From Dehalococcoidia bacterium (GTDB taxonomy: Bacteria > Chloroflexota > Dehalococcoidia > Dehalococcoidales > RBG-16-60-22): DNA of 38,701 nt. Of the stretch, positions 6,554 to 14,731 are shown piece after piece. A program made the position numbers and the translations under genes. The notes beneath the pieces were generated by a model. That model saw only the letters and a list, made by a program, of their open reading frames with translations. It was not told the DNA's origin and made no database searches. Location: contig DUFB01000085.1 of the NCBI GenBank assembly GCA_011192005.1, positions 1 through 38,701 on the forward strand, read 5' to 3'. Within the stretch, counting starts at the first letter, position 1; the number at the start of each line of letters is the position of its first letter.

Positions 6554-7726
6554 TTACAGCGCTTTTTTAACTATCTCGGAGATATCGTAAATCTTTATAT
6601 CTTCACCGTACTCTTTTACGGTGTCCCTGAAGTTCCGCACGCACCACGGGCAGGCCGTTACCAGCGCGCTGGCGCCGGTGGCTCTGGCTTCTTTAAGTCT
6701 CTCGTTGGCCGTCCAGAGCGCCAGTTCCGGGTTTGCCTGACTTACACCCGCCCCCGCCCCGCAGCACCAGGCATTCTCCCGACTGCGTACCATCTCCACC
6801 AGCTCGATGCCGGGGATGCTCTGCAGTATTTTCCGGGGAGCGTCGTACACGCCGCCGTCCCCGAGGTGCCTCCCCAGGTGGCAGGGGTCATGATAGGTGA
6901 CTTTCATCGGCAGTTTTTTAGTGAATTTCAGCTTTCCGTCGCTGATAAGACGGTCGATGTATTCCACCATGTGAAGAGGTTCGAACTTCATTTCGATACC
7001 GGTGTTCGGATAAAGCTTTTTAAAGGTGCTGTAGCCGTCCGAGCAGGAGGTCAACACCGTGCTCGCGCCCAGCGAGTTGAACGTCTCGATGCAGTGCTCG
7101 GCGTACTTGGTGAACTCGCCGATATAGCCGATTTCGTAGGCGCGCCCCCCGCAGCACGATTCCTCCATGCCCATGATGCCGACATCGGCCCCGGTGGCTT
7201 TCATGATGTTGATGGCGCTCTGAGGAATATTCCACAACTCGGGGTCGAACGATAACATGCAGCCGGCGTGATAGATGATTTCTACATTTTCCTGGCTGGC
7301 GTCCTTGATTTCGATTTCTTTGGCCCAGTCCCCCCGCTCCGCTTTGGGCTTGCCGAAGACGTTGTCGTCCTTCTTGAGACTATCCACCATTATCATGTAG
7401 GCCGGGTTCAGGTATCCATGCGTTACCGCTTCGGTGCGCAGCGCCTGCACGACCTCGAAGATGTGCTGGTGGTGGTAGACCCCGCACTGCTGCTCGCAGG
7501 AAAGGCATCCGGTGCAGGCGTATATCCTCTCCAGTACCTCGTCATCGAGCGTCAACGCCCCGCTGGTAACTCCCCGCGCTATCAGCATCTTCCCCGATGG
7601 ATAATATGATTCCAGCCGGTACATCTCCCCCGAGGGGCAGGCGGGCGCGAAAATATTAAGGACTTCCTTACAGGTACCGCAGTGGGTGCAGCCGTAAAGC
7701 CATTCCTTTAGGTCGCTGAGGGACAT
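6554..7726 (-). CDS. (Fe-S)-binding protein, GlcF/HdrD-like
   Basis: A 390-residue electron-transfer subunit. The N-terminal ferredoxin domain carries two clusters: CTHCGTCKEV with a following CPSG near residue 13, and CTGCLSCEQQC near 71. Two cysteine-rich CCG domains follow: YHAGC...ESCCGG (about 152-195) and YHDPCHLGRH...NAWCCGAG (about 280-322), as in HdrD and GlcF. It probably accepts electrons from the FAD-linked oxidase encoded 36 bases upstream and passes them to the membrane pool or to another carrier. No transmembrane segment is evident. ATG 7726 follows AAAGGAG. It is last in the EtfB-GlcD-GlcF operon. Confidence 0.88.
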   Translation of the reverse strand: MSLSDLKEWLYGCTHCGTCKEVLNIFAPACPSGEMYRLESYYPSGKMLIARGVTSGALTLDDEVLERIYACTGCLSCEQQCGVYHHQHIFEVVQALRTEAVTHGYLNPAYMIMVDSLKKDDNVFGKPKAERGDWAKEIEIKDASQENVEIIYHAGCMLSFDPELWNIPQSAINIMKATGADVGIMGMEESCCGGRAYEIGYIGEFTKYAEHCIETFNSLGASTVLTSCSDGYSTFKKLYPNTGIEMKFEPLHMVEYIDRLISDGKLKFTKKLPMKVTYHDPCHLGRHLGDGGVYDAPRKILQSIPGIELVEMVRSRENAWCCGAGAGVSQANPELALWTANERLKEARATGASALVTACPWCVRNFRDTVKEYGEDIKIYDISEIVKKAL

Positions 7727-7762
7727 AATTCACTCCTTTAATTCAGTTCCTGACAAAACGTA

Positions 7763-9202
7763 TTATCCGGGTTTGCCCCACCGCCCCGGATTCATGATGT
7801 TGTTGGGGTCCATCATTTCCTTGACCCTGCGGTGCAGCTTAATCCAGTCAGGGCCCACCCTTTCCTCGAGCTTTCTCACCGCCCAGACCGGCGTCTTGTA
7901 GGGTATATAGCCCGTTTCCAGAACCAGGTCCAGTTGCTCGTTGCAGAGGTCTTTGATTATCTGTACCAGTTCGGGGTCCTCTTTGTCGTAGGGGAGCATC
8001 CATCTCAGCCCGGCAAAATGCCCCTCGTTCATCATGCGGGTATAGCAGGTACGGGCGATATTGTATTTGTCCTGGAGTTCACAGCCCCTTTTAACGGTTT
8101 CCAGCCAGGTGCTCATCGGACCGTATGTTCCCACCCACATCAGTCCCCCGCCGGAGCTGAGCACCCCCAGAGCCTGCATCGGGAAAGCGGCCGTGGTACT
8201 GGGCATCGTATCTGGCCCCAGGTATTTATGGTCGCCACACTTCTCCTTAACGGCTTCCGCCAGCGCTTCAACCTTGGCATCCAGCTCTTTCTGCGTGTTG
8301 CCGGTTATTTCCGCCGTGATGACGAATTCCGGGTCTTTGGGGTCCACCGGCGGCGCCGGGTAAATGGGGGCTTTCAGGTGGGTATATGCGGCCTCCCCGA
8401 CCTTGTTGAGCTGGAAAGACGTACCGATAAGGTCGTCGGGGATTCGGGTGCGAATTATCGCCTGGAAAATGGCGTAGGCGCCTTCCAGGTCCATCGGCAT
8501 CAGAGTGACGGCTGTTTCGTAAGCGTGCTTCGGCCAGAGGTTTACCGCCGTCTTAGTGACGATGCCGGTAGTCCCCTGCCATCCCAGGAAAAGGCCGTCC
8601 AGTTCGGGGAAGGGGGCTATCGCCTGCCAGGTCTTGCTGGCGGCTCCGGAGCCTATTTTCACCACCTCGCCGGTGGCCAGCAGGGCTTCCAGACCACATA
8701 CCCAGGCTGATGCCGCCCCGTAGCGGAAGGAGAGGTTGTCCAGTCCCTGGACGATGGCGTTGGAGGCGATGCCCGTGGACGGCGGCGAGAAAGCGTAGGT
8801 ATATCTCAGCGTGGGGTGGTTATTGTCCAGGTAGGCCTTCAGCTGCCCGAAAGTCACCCCGGGCTCTACCAGCGCGTACATGTCTGTATCGTTGACCTCG
8901 ATAATCCGGTTCATTCTCTTTAAATCGATAATGATGCCGCCTTCGAGGGGAATGGTCAGCCCGCCGACATTGCCCCCGGCGATATAGGGAGTGACCGGCA
9001 CCTTTTCTCTGTTGGCCAGGGCTACTATTTCCCTGAGTTCCTCCAGGTTTTGCGGCAGGACGACCACGTCCGGCCAGTTGGATTCCGCCGGTGTCAGGTC
9101 GTAGGAGTAGATGTACAGGTCGGCCTGGTTGGTGGAGACGAACTTGCCGCCCACGATTTTTTCGAGTTCGGCGACCACGGTATTCTTCAATGCTTCAATC
9201 AT
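7763..9202 (-). CDS. FAD-linked oxidase, GlcD/D-lactate dehydrogenase-like
   Basis: 479 residues of the VAO/FAD_binding_4 family with a FAD-oxidase C domain, likely oxidising a 2-hydroxyacid. The FAD domain shows DVVVLPQNLEELREIVALAN near residue 43, GGNVGGLTIPLEGGIIIDL near 76 and GASAWVCGLEALLATGEVV near 165. The C terminus MDPNNIMNPGRWG is the family's signature ending. The ATG at 9202 follows AAAGGAGG. It stands between EtfB and a GlcF-like protein, resembling lactate dehydrogenase/ETF arrangements but lacking EtfA. Glycolate, D-lactate or another hydroxyacid are all possible. Confidence 0.85.
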   Translation of the reverse strand: MIEALKNTVVAELEKIVGGKFVSTNQADLYIYSYDLTPAESNWPDVVVLPQNLEELREIVALANREKVPVTPYIAGGNVGGLTIPLEGGIIIDLKRMNRIIEVNDTDMYALVEPGVTFGQLKAYLDNNHPTLRYTYAFSPPSTGIASNAIVQGLDNLSFRYGAASAWVCGLEALLATGEVVKIGSGAASKTWQAIAPFPELDGLFLGWQGTTGIVTKTAVNLWPKHAYETAVTLMPMDLEGAYAIFQAIIRTRIPDDLIGTSFQLNKVGEAAYTHLKAPIYPAPPVDPKDPEFVITAEITGNTQKELDAKVEALAEAVKEKCGDHKYLGPDTMPSTTAAFPMQALGVLSSGGGLMWVGTYGPMSTWLETVKRGCELQDKYNIARTCYTRMMNEGHFAGLRWMLPYDKEDPELVQIIKDLCNEQLDLVLETGYIPYKTPVWAVRKLEERVGPDWIKLHRRVKEMMDPNNIMNPGRWGKPG

Positions 9203-9230
9203 CTTCCCTGCCTCCTTTACCTGATAAGCG

Positions 9231-10022
9231 TCAAATATGAGTTAGATTGATAACTTCCTCGGCGAGTTTTTCTCCGGATTCCTCGGGCGTTTCCCCGGTG
9301 ACCATCTGGCATTCCACATGGGTTTCGGGGATAAATAGTTTCTGTCTTTTCTTTCGTGCCTTCGAGGCAACGTCGGCGTTCAGGTCGTTGGTTTGCCACA
9401 CGGTGAAGGGCTGTTTCTGTGCCGCCATGAGCCCCTTTACCGTGGCTGACCGCATTTCCCCGATTTCGTGACTCACGGTAACCACGCAGGGCAGTGTTGC
9501 CTCGATTATCTTGCAACCGTCGGCCAGCACCTGCTCTATTCTGGCAAGGCCTTCGTTTACCTCGATTTTTCGGGCGACGGTAATCACCGGGATGTTGAGG
9601 AACTCGGCGATGCCCGGCCCGACCTGCCCCGCATTGGTGTCGGCCGCCATCCTCCCTGTCAGAATCAGGTCGAAACCGCCCTTTTTTTTAATTGCTTCCG
9701 CCAGGAGAGATGCGGTCGTGTAACCGTCCGCCTCTTCGAGCCCCTCGTCCTCGACCAGTATCAGGTCGTCGGCGCCCACGGCCAAGCTCTTTTTTATCAC
9801 CGCTTTCGGTATGTTTTTACCCAGGCTGATTACCGTTATCCTGGCGGGTTGCTCGTCCTTTAGCCGCAGCGCCGCCTCGAGGCAGTTTTCATCGTAAGGG
9901 TTCAGCACCGGTGGTACCCCCTGACCGGGTATAACACGTTGTCCCTCGGGGTCTATTTTAAAGGTGGAGGTCGGTGCTTCGGGGTCGGTTACTACTTTAA
10001 TGCAGGTGATGATGTTCAGCAT
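9231..10022 (-). CDS. Electron transfer flavoprotein beta subunit (orphan)
   Basis: 263 residues with the EtfB pattern: IITCIKVVTDPE at the N terminus, LNPYDENCLEAALRLKD near 41, and the nucleotide-binding GRMAADTNAGQVGPGIAEFL near 121. EtfB normally pairs with EtfA. No EtfA is adjacent here; the only one in the window is at 34287-35474. ATG 10022 has AAAGGA upstream. It opens the operon with the GlcD-like and GlcF-like genes and should shuttle electrons from or to that oxidase. AADTNAGQVGP is close to the ADGDTGQVGP motif of ETFs. Confidence 0.88.
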   Translation of the reverse strand: MLNIITCIKVVTDPEAPTSTFKIDPEGQRVIPGQGVPPVLNPYDENCLEAALRLKDEQPARITVISLGKNIPKAVIKKSLAVGADDLILVEDEGLEEADGYTTASLLAEAIKKKGGFDLILTGRMAADTNAGQVGPGIAEFLNIPVITVARKIEVNEGLARIEQVLADGCKIIEATLPCVVTVSHEIGEMRSATVKGLMAAQKQPFTVWQTNDLNADVASKARKKRQKLFIPETHVECQMVTGETPEESGEKLAEEVINLTHI

Positions 10023-10085
10023 GGATATCCTTTCTTATGGTACGGCGTTAGATGTGGATAATCGGGTCTGTAAGTAGTCCGCCCC

Positions 10086-10114
10086 ATCTTACACCCGACG
10101 AGTGCCATCGTCAA
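10086..10114 (-). promoter_or_regulatory. Promoter of the EtfB-GlcD-GlcF operon
   Basis: On the minus strand TTGACG (10109-10114), a 17-base spacer and TAAGAT (10086-10091; five of six). The predicted start near 10079 leaves a leader of about 57 bases. Confidence 0.65.
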
Positions 10115-10155
10115 ATATAATTGTCAGAACAGGAATCGGGTTGTTACCGATCCGG

Positions 10156-11391
10156 CTAATCGAGTTTTCTTAGCTGAGGCATGAGGAAAAAGGAGAGAAC
10201 GATACCCGCGATAAGGATAAAAGCCAGACTGCCCACCGCCCACTCCACGCCGATACCTTCGGCAAGGGCTGCCGCGAAGAAAGTACCCAAGCTTGACAGA
10301 CCGATCTCGATGCCGTAGAAGCTCATCACCCTGGCGCGGTAATCGCTTCTCGTGTAGTACTGAAGCAAAGCCACCGACAGCGTCATGCGTCCTGCCTGTC
10401 CCAGTCCGACGATTACCATCATGGCCAGTGATAACGACAATGATGTCGAGAAGGAGAAAAATACCAGGGATATTCCCAGTGCGAGTCCGCTCAGCAGCAT
10501 GAGGGTGCCGCGTTTTCTATTGCTGGGCAGCGACGCTATAACAATGCCCCCGATTATCGCCCCGCCGGCGGAAACCCCCTGCAAGATGCCCAGCATCGTG
10601 GCGTCAACCTTCAGAATATCCTCGGTAAAAATCGGCATCAGCTGGCGGTAGGGCATGGAAAGCAACGTTATGGCGAGGACAACAATGAGCACCAGGAATA
10701 TGTGTTTTTCTTTGGTTATATATCCCCATGCTTCCTTGATATCATTCATGATCGGTCTGTCACTGGGTACCGGTTTACTGGAGGGAGGAATGAAAATCAG
10801 AAAGACTACCGCCACTATGTATATACCCGCCATTACTTCAAAAGCCACTTCGAAGCCGTAATGGTCTATGATAGCGCCAGCTATTACCGGTGCCGCCAGC
10901 CGCAGTGTGTTCTGTCCAACCTGGGTGAGGGCGACCGCATTGGTAATCAGTCTTTCACCGACAACCTCCACCACTATGGCATCTGCGGCCGGACCTTTGA
11001 AGGTGGTGGCGAGGCCATCGATGAAAGAAACGGCGATGAGCACCCACCAGGAACCGGCATTTTCTACACTAAGATAACCGGATATAAGACTGAAAAATAC
11101 CACCAGTACGATGAATACGTCCACGGCGCCGGCGATCTGTATTATATACTTTTTTTGAGACCGGTCGGCGATGGCACCGGCGTAAAGCGCCAGGGCCATC
11201 AGTGATACGGCTCTCGCCAGGATTAGTCCGCCGAGAATAATGGGTGAGTTTGTCAGGCGGTAGATGAGTAATCCCATACTTATCTGCCGGATATTCACCG
11301 CCGCCGCATCGCATAAACGGCTGACCCAGAACATCCTGAAGTAGGGATTCCTTAAAGACTCTAATGCTTTATTATTCCGGAACAGGGGCAT
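10156..11391 (-). CDS. MFS transporter (MFS_3/EntS-like)
   Basis: 411 residues with about 12 predicted transmembrane helices. The loop between helices 2 and 3 is GAIADRSQKKYIIQ, a form of the MFS motif A, and a charged central loop around residues 200-225 separates the two halves. The N terminus LRNPYFRMFWVSRLCD is typical of the MFS_3 group, which includes enterobactin and drug exporters. The substrate cannot be told. The Shine-Dalgarno signal before 11391 is weak. A TATAAT-like box at 11415-11420 may give a separate transcript. It lies 54 bases after the DUF169 gene on the same strand. Confidence 0.85.
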   Translation of the reverse strand: MPLFRNNKALESLRNPYFRMFWVSRLCDAAAVNIRQISMGLLIYRLTNSPIILGGLILARAVSLMALALYAGAIADRSQKKYIIQIAGAVDVFIVLVVFFSLISGYLSVENAGSWWVLIAVSFIDGLATTFKGPAADAIVVEVVGERLITNAVALTQVGQNTLRLAAPVIAGAIIDHYGFEVAFEVMAGIYIVAVVFLIFIPPSSKPVPSDRPIMNDIKEAWGYITKEKHIFLVLIVVLAITLLSMPYRQLMPIFTEDILKVDATMLGILQGVSAGGAIIGGIVIASLPSNRKRGTLMLLSGLALGISLVFFSFSTSLSLSLAMMVIVGLGQAGRMTLSVALLQYYTRSDYRARVMSFYGIEIGLSSLGTFFAAALAEGIGVEWAVGSLAFILIAGIVLSFFLMPQLRKLD

Positions 11392-11445
11392 TCTGTGTTT
11401 TCTTTTCGGTAAGTATTATATCGTCGAATTATTAATCTGGCTGGT

Positions 11446-12198
11446 CTACTCTTTGTACTCGTCGGTGTGCATTCCCCAGCTCTTGAATATCTCTTTGTAG
11501 AAATCGGGCTGCGGAAAGTCCGGCCTCAATATCATGCTTTCGTGGGCGAAAGGCGACTCACTGATGTATTTCTTGTAGTCGGTCACCAGTCCCGCCAGCC
11601 TATCCCTCGGCACGGCGAACATCATCTCACCCTCGGTGGTCAGCGCCCGGGCGTATTCTCCGGGGTCGGGCAGGACGACCCTGTATTCGCCGGTCAACAT
11701 CGGCGTAACGACCGCGTAAGCGCAGGAGGGAGGAAAGTAATGGCCGCCCACCGCCGGTCTCTCTTCCGGTCTCATCGAAAGGAGCAGGCTTCTCAGCTGG
11801 TTGGTATCGGCGTAAATAATCACGACATCCGGTATAAACGAGGCCGTTTTTAACGGCGCGGTGAGGATGCCGATATATTTCCCGTAATCGAAGCAATCAT
11901 AGGTCTCGCGCCTCCGCCACTCGGGGTCGTCCGGTCTTTTTATTAGTCCGTAGGCGATGCAGGGCGCCGGGCACCAGTTATCCTCGGCCAGCATGGCGAT
12001 GGTCTCCCTGTCACGTCGCGTCAAAGTGAAGGCCTGGCACTGCGCCAGGTGATAATTGCGGTCTTTCTTCGGCTGTACCGCTTCCGGCGGGATATCCGCC
12101 TGTTTTTGAAGCATTTTTACGGCAACGGGAGACGTCTTTAGACCGAGCAGTTTCTCCAGTTCTTCACCGTAGGTATTGAATTCCTTGATTGACGTCAT
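11446..12198 (-). CDS. DUF169 family protein
   Basis: 250 residues with the DUF169 pattern: LEKLLGLKTSPVAVKML at the N terminus, a cysteine-bearing LAQCQAFTLTRRDRETIAM and the cysteine pair WCPAPCIAYGL near 78. PPSCAYAVVTPMLTGEYRVV lies near 160. The family is common in anaerobes and often sits near corrinoid or CO-related metabolism, but has no assigned reaction. An earlier ATG at 12234 would lie upstream of the predicted transcript start. The ATG at 12198 has GAGGGGG eight bases before it and is preferred. It is downstream of an AraC regulator gene, behind that gene's terminator, with its own promoter. Confidence 0.8.
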   Translation of the reverse strand: MTSIKEFNTYGEELEKLLGLKTSPVAVKMLQKQADIPPEAVQPKKDRNYHLAQCQAFTLTRRDRETIAMLAEDNWCPAPCIAYGLIKRPDDPEWRRRETYDCFDYGKYIGILTAPLKTASFIPDVVIIYADTNQLRSLLLSMRPEERPAVGGHYFPPSCAYAVVTPMLTGEYRVVLPDPGEYARALTTEGEMMFAVPRDRLAGLVTDYKKYISESPFAHESMILRPDFPQPDFYKEIFKSWGMHTDEYKE

Positions 12199-12236
12199 CT
12201 GGTATACCCCCTCGATTCCCTGGTTGTCCGGCACTA

Positions 12237-12265
12237 ATTATGAACGCAACGAGACTGTTTTTCAA
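12237..12265 (-). promoter_or_regulatory. Promoter of the DUF169 gene
   Basis: On the minus strand TTGAAA (12260-12265), 17 bases, then CATAAT (12237-12242); each hexamer matches five of six. The predicted start near 12230 lies before the chosen start codon at 12198 and after the rejected one at 12234. Confidence 0.65.
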
Positions 12266-12270
12266 GAAAC

Positions 12271-12304
12271 AGAAAAAAAGGAGGAGAGTTCTTACTCTCC
12301 TCCT
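12271..12304 (-). terminator. Intrinsic terminator of the AraC/GyrI gene
   Basis: A perfect 10-bp stem AGGAGGAGAG / CTCTCCTCCT (12279-12288 and 12295-12304) with a six-base loop is followed on the minus strand by seven T. It lies 28 bases beyond the stop of the AraC-type gene. Confidence 0.88.
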
Positions 12305-12332
12305 CGTGTTTTGATTGTAATGTTTCTTACGA

Positions 12333-13244
12333 TTACCTGGCGTTCAGTTGTCTCACCGGCCTGCCCTCGATATAGCCGCGGTATCCCTGGGGCTCCAGCT
12401 GAAAGCGGAGTCCGTCTTCGTCCGCCCAGGCGAAGCCGTATATTTCCGGGTTGTAGGTTTTCATCACCTCCCACAGGTCGCCGATGGCTTCCAGGAAATC
12501 TTCGTCGTCATACGGTTGACCCTGGAAAATCATCATCTTGCACGGCGGCAGGTCGATGATATCAAATCCCTCGGGAACCGGTCCGCTATAGTCGGCAGCC
12601 ATCTCTACGCCCTGGGCATAAACGCCCGTGCCTGGTTTACGAAAATTCTCCGGGAGCCACATGCCGATGGGCTCGTAAAGGGCGTCTTTCACGCTGGTTA
12701 GTATTTCCCAGATATCGCAGCCTACCTCCTCGCAGTATTCGAAGTAACCGGTCGCTTCCTTTCCCCTTTTCAAAATCAACTTTCTCTTCGGGCGGTCGAC
12801 TACCTGGACGAAAACGGCGTTTAAATTGGTCTTTTTGGTCATCTTTTCATCTCCTTGTTGTAACGTAAGGTAATAACCACGAATGCGGGCTGGCATGAAC
12901 AGCCTTATCGGCGGGGTGTTTTTACTGTAGTGCCGCGGGCTCATGCCGAACTCCCTGGAAAACGCACGGGTAAACCCTTCGTGCGAATCGAACACGAAGT
13001 CGAAGGCTACGTCGATAATCCTGGAATTACCGTCCCTGAGCTTCACGGCCGCCCGGGACAGCCGTAATGCCCGGATATACTCGAACGGGGTCTTGCCGGT
13101 CAGTTTCTTGAAAATCCTGGCGGAATGCCAGGGGGAGTATCCCGCGGTCCGGGCTATTTTGTGCAGGGTTATCGGTTCGTTTAAATGGGTATCGATGTAG
13201 TCCTGGATGCGCTGTACGGCTTCGATGTTTTGGCGACTTTCCGT
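12333..13244 (-). CDS. AraC-family regulator with GyrI-like domain (apparent ACG start)
   Basis: Read from 13244 this is a 303-residue regulator. An AraC DNA-binding domain (residues about 10-105) has LHKIARTAGYSPWHSARIFK and the second helix-turn-helix FDSHEGFTRAFSREFGMSP. A GyrI-like small-molecule-binding domain (about 140-300) includes IDLPPCKMMIFQGQPYDDEDF. The first GTG in frame is at 13046 and would delete the first helix-turn-helix, so it cannot be the true start. No ATG, GTG or TTG occurs upstream in frame before a stop. GGAGG at 13252-13256 lies seven bases before an ACG codon at 13244, one base from ATG. The effector and targets are unknown; DUF169 and the MFS exporter downstream are candidates. 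Confidence 0.82.
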   Translation of the reverse strand, partial: TESRQNIEAVQRIQDYIDTHLNEPITLHKIARTAGYSPWHSARIFKKLTGKTPFEYIRALRLSRAAVKLRDGNSRIIDVAFDFVFDSHEGFTRAFSREFGMSPRHYSKNTPPIRLFMPARIRGYYLTLQQGDEKMTKKTNLNAVFVQVVDRPKRKLILKRGKEATGYFEYCEEVGCDIWEILTSVKDALYEPIGMWLPENFRKPGTGVYAQGVEMAADYSGPVPEGFDIIDLPPCKMMIFQGQPYDDEDFLEAIGDLWEVMKTYNPEIYGFAWADEDGLRFQLEPQGYRGYIEGRPVRQLNAR

Positions 13245-13366
13245 GCTATTACCTCCGTGGTATATTCTAATCTATATATTCTGGCGGTTTCTTGACCTGC
13301 ATTGCTGAGAATATGTGTTGATATTATAATCTGAAATGCCCCGGGACTGATAGGCAAACGAGGACA

Positions 13367-13398
13367 TACAAAAAGGGCAGTTTTTAATACTGCCCTTT
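13367..13398 (-). terminator. Intrinsic terminator of the small secreted-peptide gene
   Basis: A 10-bp stem AAAGGGCAGT / ACTGCCCTTT (13372-13381 and 13389-13398) with a seven-base loop runs into TTTTTG on the minus strand, 23 bases beyond the stop of the 50-residue gene. Confidence 0.85.
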
Positions 13399-13420
13399 AA
13401 GACTTTGCCCGTTATTCAGA

Positions 13421-13573
13421 TTAGTTAAATGGCGGAGGGTCTTGTATCTGTACCTGGTTCACTTCACCCTGGCCTTTCTCTCCCCTCACCTTATCCCCGC
13501 TCGCGAAAGCCGGTGCTGCAATACAGAGTGAAAGAGCCGCGACAATCAGCATGATGAATATGATTTTTTTCAT
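13421..13573 (-). CDS. Small exported protein, 50 aa
   Basis: A 50-codon gene with AAGGAGG four bases before its ATG and its own terminator downstream, so it is very likely real. The N terminus MKKIIFIMLIVAALSLCIAA is a classic Sec signal: a lysine pair, then a hydrophobic core. Cleavage is likely after APAFA near residue 24. The mature part is only about 26 residues, with a charged GDKVRGEKGQ stretch and a proline-rich DPPPFN end. No lipobox is evident: the single Cys, in LSLCIAA, lies inside the core. It lies 110 bases after tRNA-Val on the same strand and may share its transcript. I recognise no family. Confidence 0.75.
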   Translation of the reverse strand: MKKIIFIMLIVAALSLCIAAPAFASGDKVRGEKGQGEVNQVQIQDPPPFN

Positions 13574-13682
13574 GGTTCCTCCTTCTTTACCTACCATTTT
13601 ACCGGGTGAATGTTTAAGAAATATTAAAATTATGCGGTTGAAATATATATAATGGTACGCAGTACTTTTTTAATGGTGAAAA

Positions 13683-13759
13683 TGGTGGGCAGTAGGGGAC
13701 TCGAACCTCTGACCTCTCGGATGTGAACCGAGTGCTCTAACCAACTGAGCTAACTGCCC
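13683..13759 (-). tRNA. tRNA-Val (anticodon CAC)
   Basis: A full cloverleaf on the minus strand: acceptor GGGCAGT/ACTGCCC, D arm GCTC...GAGC, anticodon stem CTCGG/CCGAG with loop TTCACAT, discriminator A, and an encoded CCA at 13683-13685. The anticodon CAC reads GUG valine codons. The T stem AGAGG/CCCCT has one A-C mismatch. Unlike tRNA-Pro here, CCA is genomic. Confidence 0.95.
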
Positions 13760-13769
13760 CGGACTATTC

Positions 13770-13798
13770 ATTTTACCCCTAAAATCCCGCTTTGTAAA
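13770..13798 (-). promoter_or_regulatory. Promoter of tRNA-Val
   Basis: On the minus strand TTTACA (13793-13798), 17 bases, then TAAAAT (13770-13775), ending 10 bases before the tRNA 5' end. Both hexamers match five of six. Confidence 0.65.
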
Positions 13799-13811
13799 TA
13801 TAATACTTCAC

Positions 13812-13841
13812 TTGACATGCCCCGCACCGCCCCAATAGAGT
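13812..13841 (+). promoter_or_regulatory. Promoter of the metallo-beta-lactamase-fold gene
   Basis: TTGACA (13812-13817), an 18-base spacer and TAGAGT (13836-13841), about 58 bases before the ATG at 13899. It diverges from the tRNA-Val promoter. Confidence 0.5.
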
Positions 13842-13898
13842 ATTGGTGAGATTACTGACACAAAATATATGTGTTTGCGTATAGCCGAAAGGAGAAAG

Positions 13899-14708
13899 AT
13901 GAAGAAAATTACGGATAATATCTATGTAGAGAGCGAATTCAGCAGGTGCAATAACAGCTATGTGGTCACTAAGGACGGTGTTGTCGTTATTGATACCCCG
14001 ATGGTTCCGGCCAATGCCAAAAAAATGGCGGAGGAAGCGGCAAAATTCGGCACGGTACGCTATATTATCAACGGCGAACCCCATACCGACCATGTAGCCG
14101 GCAACTGTTATTACGGCGGTACAGTGGTAAGCCATGAGGGCACGCGGCGGATGATGCAGGAAGCTGACGTTGCCGCCTTTAAGGAACAGTTGCAGCGCCT
14201 GGCCCCCGGCGGTCTTCCTGTCGATAACGATTTTCACTACCGCCTGCCAGAGATAACCTTTTCCGATACCCTGACTCTTTACCTCGGCGACCACACCTTC
14301 CGGTTGATTCATCTGCCGGGGCATACGCCCTATAACATAGCGGTGTATGTTCCCGAGGAGAGAGCGGTTTTCACCTCGGATAATGTCAACCTGGGAATGC
14401 CCATCTTTTTCAATGCCGTTCCCGATAAATGGCTGGATTCTCTCAAACGCCTCGAGGAGCTCGATGTTGATATCGTGGTGCCGGGTCACGGCGAGGTTTG
14501 CGGTAAGGAAGCTTTCTCGCAGATGAGTATCAAGTTGAAAGACTGGGTCAACGCCGTTTCTGACGCCATCAGTCGGGGACTGAATGTAAAGGAGACCATC
14601 GCGGCAATTAAACGCGATAAGAGATTCGCTGATCTTCCTCAGCAGGGACCTGACCCCGAATTTTTAAACACTAATGTCCGTCGACTCTATGAAATTTTTA
14701 AAAACTAG
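13899..14708 (+). CDS. Metallo-beta-lactamase-fold hydrolase
   Basis: 269 residues of the MBL superfamily. The metal motif reads EPHTDH (near residue 63) where most members have HxHxDH, so Glu replaces the first histidine ligand. The remaining ligands are present: HLPGHTPYN (near 145), FTSDNVNLG (near 165) and VPGHGEV (near 198). A GHEG-type segment VVSHEGTRRMMQE follows the first motif. The ATG at 13899 follows AAAGGAG; an upstream ATG at 13869 has no such signal. It is monocistronic, and the substrate is unknown. The family ranges over glyoxalase II, lactonases and flavodiiron-like proteins. Confidence 0.85.
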   Translation: MKKITDNIYVESEFSRCNNSYVVTKDGVVVIDTPMVPANAKKMAEEAAKFGTVRYIINGEPHTDHVAGNCYYGGTVVSHEGTRRMMQEADVAAFKEQLQRLAPGGLPVDNDFHYRLPEITFSDTLTLYLGDHTFRLIHLPGHTPYNIAVYVPEERAVFTSDNVNLGMPIFFNAVPDKWLDSLKRLEELDVDIVVPGHGEVCGKEAFSQMSIKLKDWVNAVSDAISRGLNVKETIAAIKRDKRFADLPQQGPDPEFLNTNVRRLYEIFKN

Positions 14709-14731
14709 ACGCCACATATGGATTGGTAAGG

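Noticed and set aside
7832-8710. 292-codon plus-strand ORF
   Set aside because: It is entirely antisense to the GlcD-like gene, whose motifs are clear; it reflects codon bias.
12333-13046. GTG at 13046 as the AraC regulator start
   Set aside because: It removes the first helix-turn-helix, which is intact upstream in frame behind a good Shine-Dalgarno.
13779-14489. 236-codon minus-strand ORF
   Set aside because: Antisense to the metallo-beta-lactamase-fold gene and overlapping the tRNA-Val and MBL promoters.
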